DNA from: Paracoccaceae bacterium
GTDB taxonomy: Bacteria > Pseudomonadota > Alphaproteobacteria > Rhodobacterales > Rhodobacteraceae
Direction: 5' to 3'
Assembly (NCBI GenBank): GCA_023263735.1
Contig: JALQUQ010000019.1
Span: forward strand, 1-15,561
Length of the DNA: 15,561 bases
Shown one piece after another: positions 13,842-15,561 of the stretch. The notes beneath the pieces are model-generated. The model was not told the DNA's origin. It made no database searches and saw nothing but the letters and a program-made list of their open reading frames with translations. The number at the start of each line of letters is the position of its first letter. Within the stretch, counting starts at the first letter, position 1. Both the position numbers and the translations under genes were made by a program.

Positions 13842-15005
13842 ATGAAAGCCGGAATTGCCGCCCTTGTCGTCGCCTATGTGCTCAGCCAGTTTTACCGCGC
13901 CTTTCTGGCCGTGCTGACGCCGGTTCTGGCCAAGGATATCGGCGCCGGGCCCGATACTTTGGCTGATGCTTCGGGCCTGTGGTTTCTGGCCTTTGCCGCT
14001 ATGCAAATCCCGGTTGGCTGGATGCTGGATCGGATCGGGCCGCGCCTTACCGCCGCCGGGTTGCTGGCGGTGGGCGGTGGCGGCGGGGCCGCGCTGTTTG
14101 CCACGGCCACGACGGCGCAGGACATCACGTTGGCCATGGGTCTGATCGGTATCGGCTGTTCCCCGGTTCTGATGGCCTCCTATTACCTTTTCGCGCGGTT
14201 TTACCCGCCCGCGCTGTTTGGAACCTTGGCCGGGGCAACGGTGGGGTTTGGCAATCTGGGCAATATCGGGGCGTCGATCCCGCTCAACTGGGCGGTTGAC
14301 GCCTTTGGCTGGCGGGCCGCTGTCATGTCGCTGGCCGGGATCACCCTTGTCGTGGCGCTGATGATCATCACGCTGCTGCGCGATCCGCCGCGCGTGGTCA
14401 GCACCCAAAAGGGGCGGTTGGTTGACCTGTTCCGCATTGGGAAATTGTGGCCTGTTCTGATCATGATGGCCGTCTGCTATGCCCCGATGGCCGTGCTGCG
14501 CGGCCTGTGGATCGGCCCCTATTACCGCGAGGTGTGGGGGGCCGATGCCGCCGGAATTGCCCAGATCAGCCTTTGGATGGGAATCGCGATGATCGCGGGC
14601 AACTTTGCCTATGGCCCGGCCGAGCGGCTGTTTCGCACCCGCAAGGGCGTGGTGATGGGCGGCAATCTGATCACCTTTGTCTGCTTTGCGGTTCTCTTCC
14701 TTGCGCCCGCCCACAGCGTCTTTCTCAGCGGCCTGTTGATCGTGGTCATCGGCTTTTTCGGCTCCAGCTTTCCGCTGGCCGTCGCCCATGGCCGCGCCTT
14801 TGTTCCGGCCGAGCTGACAGGGCGGGGCGTGACGCTGCTGAACCTGTTCGGCATCGGGTCGGTTGGCGTCACCCAGTTCATCACGGGCCGCATCTACACT
14901 CAGACGGCCGAAGGCATGGCCTTTCCCGCGATCTTTGGGTTCATCGCCGCGACCTTGGCGATTGGCATGGTGGTTTACGCCTTTTCCACCGACAGCCGCG
15001 ACTGA
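13842..15005 (+). CDS. MFS transporter (second, unlike the first)
   Basis: A 387-residue inner-membrane major facilitator with about 12 hydrophobic segments. It opens with VVAYVLSQFYRAFLAVLTPVLA (9-30). The loop 2-3 motif reads PVGWMLDRIGPRL (57-69), followed by a glycine run at 78-82. A charged loop around DPPRVVSTQKGRLVDLF separates the two halves. It does not align obviously with the preceding MFS protein beyond family motifs, so it is not a simple tandem duplicate. Start ATG 13842 follows GAGGAG by 8 nt. It starts 21 nt after the first MFS gene, so the two are surely cotranscribed. One may import and the other export, or they may serve substrate and product; this cannot be decided from sequence. 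Confidence 0.93.
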   Translation: MKAGIAALVVAYVLSQFYRAFLAVLTPVLAKDIGAGPDTLADASGLWFLAFAAMQIPVGWMLDRIGPRLTAAGLLAVGGGGGAALFATATTAQDITLAMGLIGIGCSPVLMASYYLFARFYPPALFGTLAGATVGFGNLGNIGASIPLNWAVDAFGWRAAVMSLAGITLVVALMIITLLRDPPRVVSTQKGRLVDLFRIGKLWPVLIMMAVCYAPMAVLRGLWIGPYYREVWGADAAGIAQISLWMGIAMIAGNFAYGPAERLFRTRKGVVMGGNLITFVCFAVLFLAPAHSVFLSGLLIVVIGFFGSSFPLAVAHGRAFVPAELTGRGVTLLNLFGIGSVGVTQFITGRIYTQTAEGMAFPAIFGFIAATLAIGMVVYAFSTDSRD

Positions 15006-15028
15006 TCTATCACAATTTCCGGCCAAAT

Positions 15029-15074
15029 AAGGGGGGCCCTTCCCCTTGGCGGGGCTTTGCGTTATGCGGCCCCG
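15029..15074 (+). promoter_or_regulatory. competing hairpins between the MFS module and asd
   Basis: Three helices share bases: AAGGGG/CCCCTT (15029-15034 with 15042-15047), CCCC/GGGG (15042-15045 with 15051-15054) and CGGGGC/GCCCCG (15050-15055 with 15069-15074). The middle one excludes the other two. The block ends 13 nt before the asd Shine-Dalgarno. It may be a terminator for the upstream operon, an asd leader, or both; no U-run follows. Confidence 0.4.
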
Positions 15075-15097
15075 TCTTTCGGCGTCAGGAGGGTCAG

Positions 15098-15561
15098 ATG
15101 GGCTATCGAGTCGTAGTTGTGGGTGCCACGGGGAACGTGGGCAAGGAAATGCTCAACATTCTGGCCGAGCGTGAATTCCCGGTGGATGAAATCGCCGCGC
15201 TTGCCAGCCGCAAATCGCTGGGCACCGAGGTCAGCTTTGGGGACAAGACCCTGAAAACGCTGGATCTTGACACGTTTGATTTCACCGGTTGGGACATTGC
15301 CCTGTTCGCCATCGGTTCGGACGCGACCAAGGTTTACGCGCCCAAAGCCGCAAGCCAAGGCTGCGTCGTCATCGATAACTCGTCGCTCTATCGCTACGAT
15401 CCGGAAATCCCGCTGATCGTGCCCGAAGTGAACGCCGATGAGGTGGTGCGCTACAAGAACAAGATGATCATCGCCAACCCCAACTGCTCGACCGCGCAGA
15501 TGGTTGTGGCGCTGAAGCCGCTGCACGACCGCGCCCGGATCAAGCGGGTGGTGGTTTCGAC
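15098..15561 (+). CDS. asd: aspartate-semialdehyde dehydrogenase, 3' end cut by window edge
   Basis: Asd (EC 1.2.1.11) reduces aspartyl phosphate to aspartate semialdehyde with NADPH, at the branch to lysine/diaminopimelate, threonine and methionine. The first 154 residues are visible. The dinucleotide motif GATGNVGKEML is at 9-19, SRKSLG at 37-42 (cofactor region), the VIDNSS block at 91-96, and the active-site NPNCSTAQ has nucleophile C130. The frame has no stop before the window edge, and roughly 185 further residues would be expected. ATG 15098 follows AGGAGG by 5 nt, a strong ribosome binding site. It is separated from the MFS genes by 92 bp with the hairpins at 15029-15074, so it probably has its own expression control. 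Confidence 0.97.
   Translation, partial: MGYRVVVVGATGNVGKEMLNILAEREFPVDEIAALASRKSLGTEVSFGDKTLKTLDLDTFDFTGWDIALFAIGSDATKVYAPKAASQGCVVIDNSSLYRYDPEIPLIVPEVNADEVVRYKNKMIIANPNCSTAQMVVALKPLHDRARIKRVVVS

Noticed and set aside
13764..15026. 420-codon minus-strand frame
   Set aside because: Antisense shadow of the second MFS gene; the translation is hydrophilic low-complexity sequence.
1..15561. tRNA, rRNA, CRISPR, insertion sequence or phage genes
   Set aside because: No cloverleaf-like segments, repeat-spacer arrays, transposase motifs or terminal repeats were noticed. Nearly all of the sequence is accounted for by ordinary genes.

Overview
The window looks like chromosomal DNA from a marine or host-associated alphaproteobacterium of the Rhodobacterales (Roseobacter type). 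This rests on the high GC content and codon use, the wording of ClpS, HemF and PanBC, and a mixture of core genes with small transport/catabolism modules. No organism name is certain from sequence alone. I see no tRNA, rRNA, insertion sequence, prophage or CRISPR array.

Layout. Positions 1-621 (-) hold the start of a penicillin-binding D-Ala-D-Ala carboxypeptidase, followed by a HAD hydrolase (791-1486, -). A (+) run then carries clpS, an RsmC-like rRNA methyltransferase and an SDR protein that lacks the catalytic lysine (1692-3845). A small cysteine-rich lipoprotein converges on it (3839-4240, -). Next come hemF (4350-5222, +) and a short acidic protein (5393-5758, +), closed by a clean bidirectional terminator that is shared with an L,D-transpeptidase lipoprotein (5815-6714, -).

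Positions 6901-8683 (-) hold creatinase and, upstream of it, a DUF861-type cupin. The 229 bp between them can fold into an enclosed multi-hairpin structure, followed by two mutually exclusive hairpins, one of which covers the creatinase Shine-Dalgarno. This riboswitch-like leader is the most interesting item here. Divergent from the cupin lies panB-panC (8843-10515, +), joined by a 4-nt overlap.

Positions 10625-15005 (+) form what looks like a self-contained regulated module: a perfect palindromic operator, a GntR/HutC regulator, a Gfo/Idh/MocA dehydrogenase and two unlike MFS transporters. It ends before asd (15098 to the window edge), whose leader can form competing hairpins.

Functionally the window mixes housekeeping work (peptidoglycan maturation and cross-linking, N-end-rule proteolysis, haem and pantothenate synthesis, aspartate-family amino acids) with two nutrient-use units: creatine to sarcosine plus urea, and an unidentified polyol/sugar or organic-acid substrate taken up by the MFS pair.
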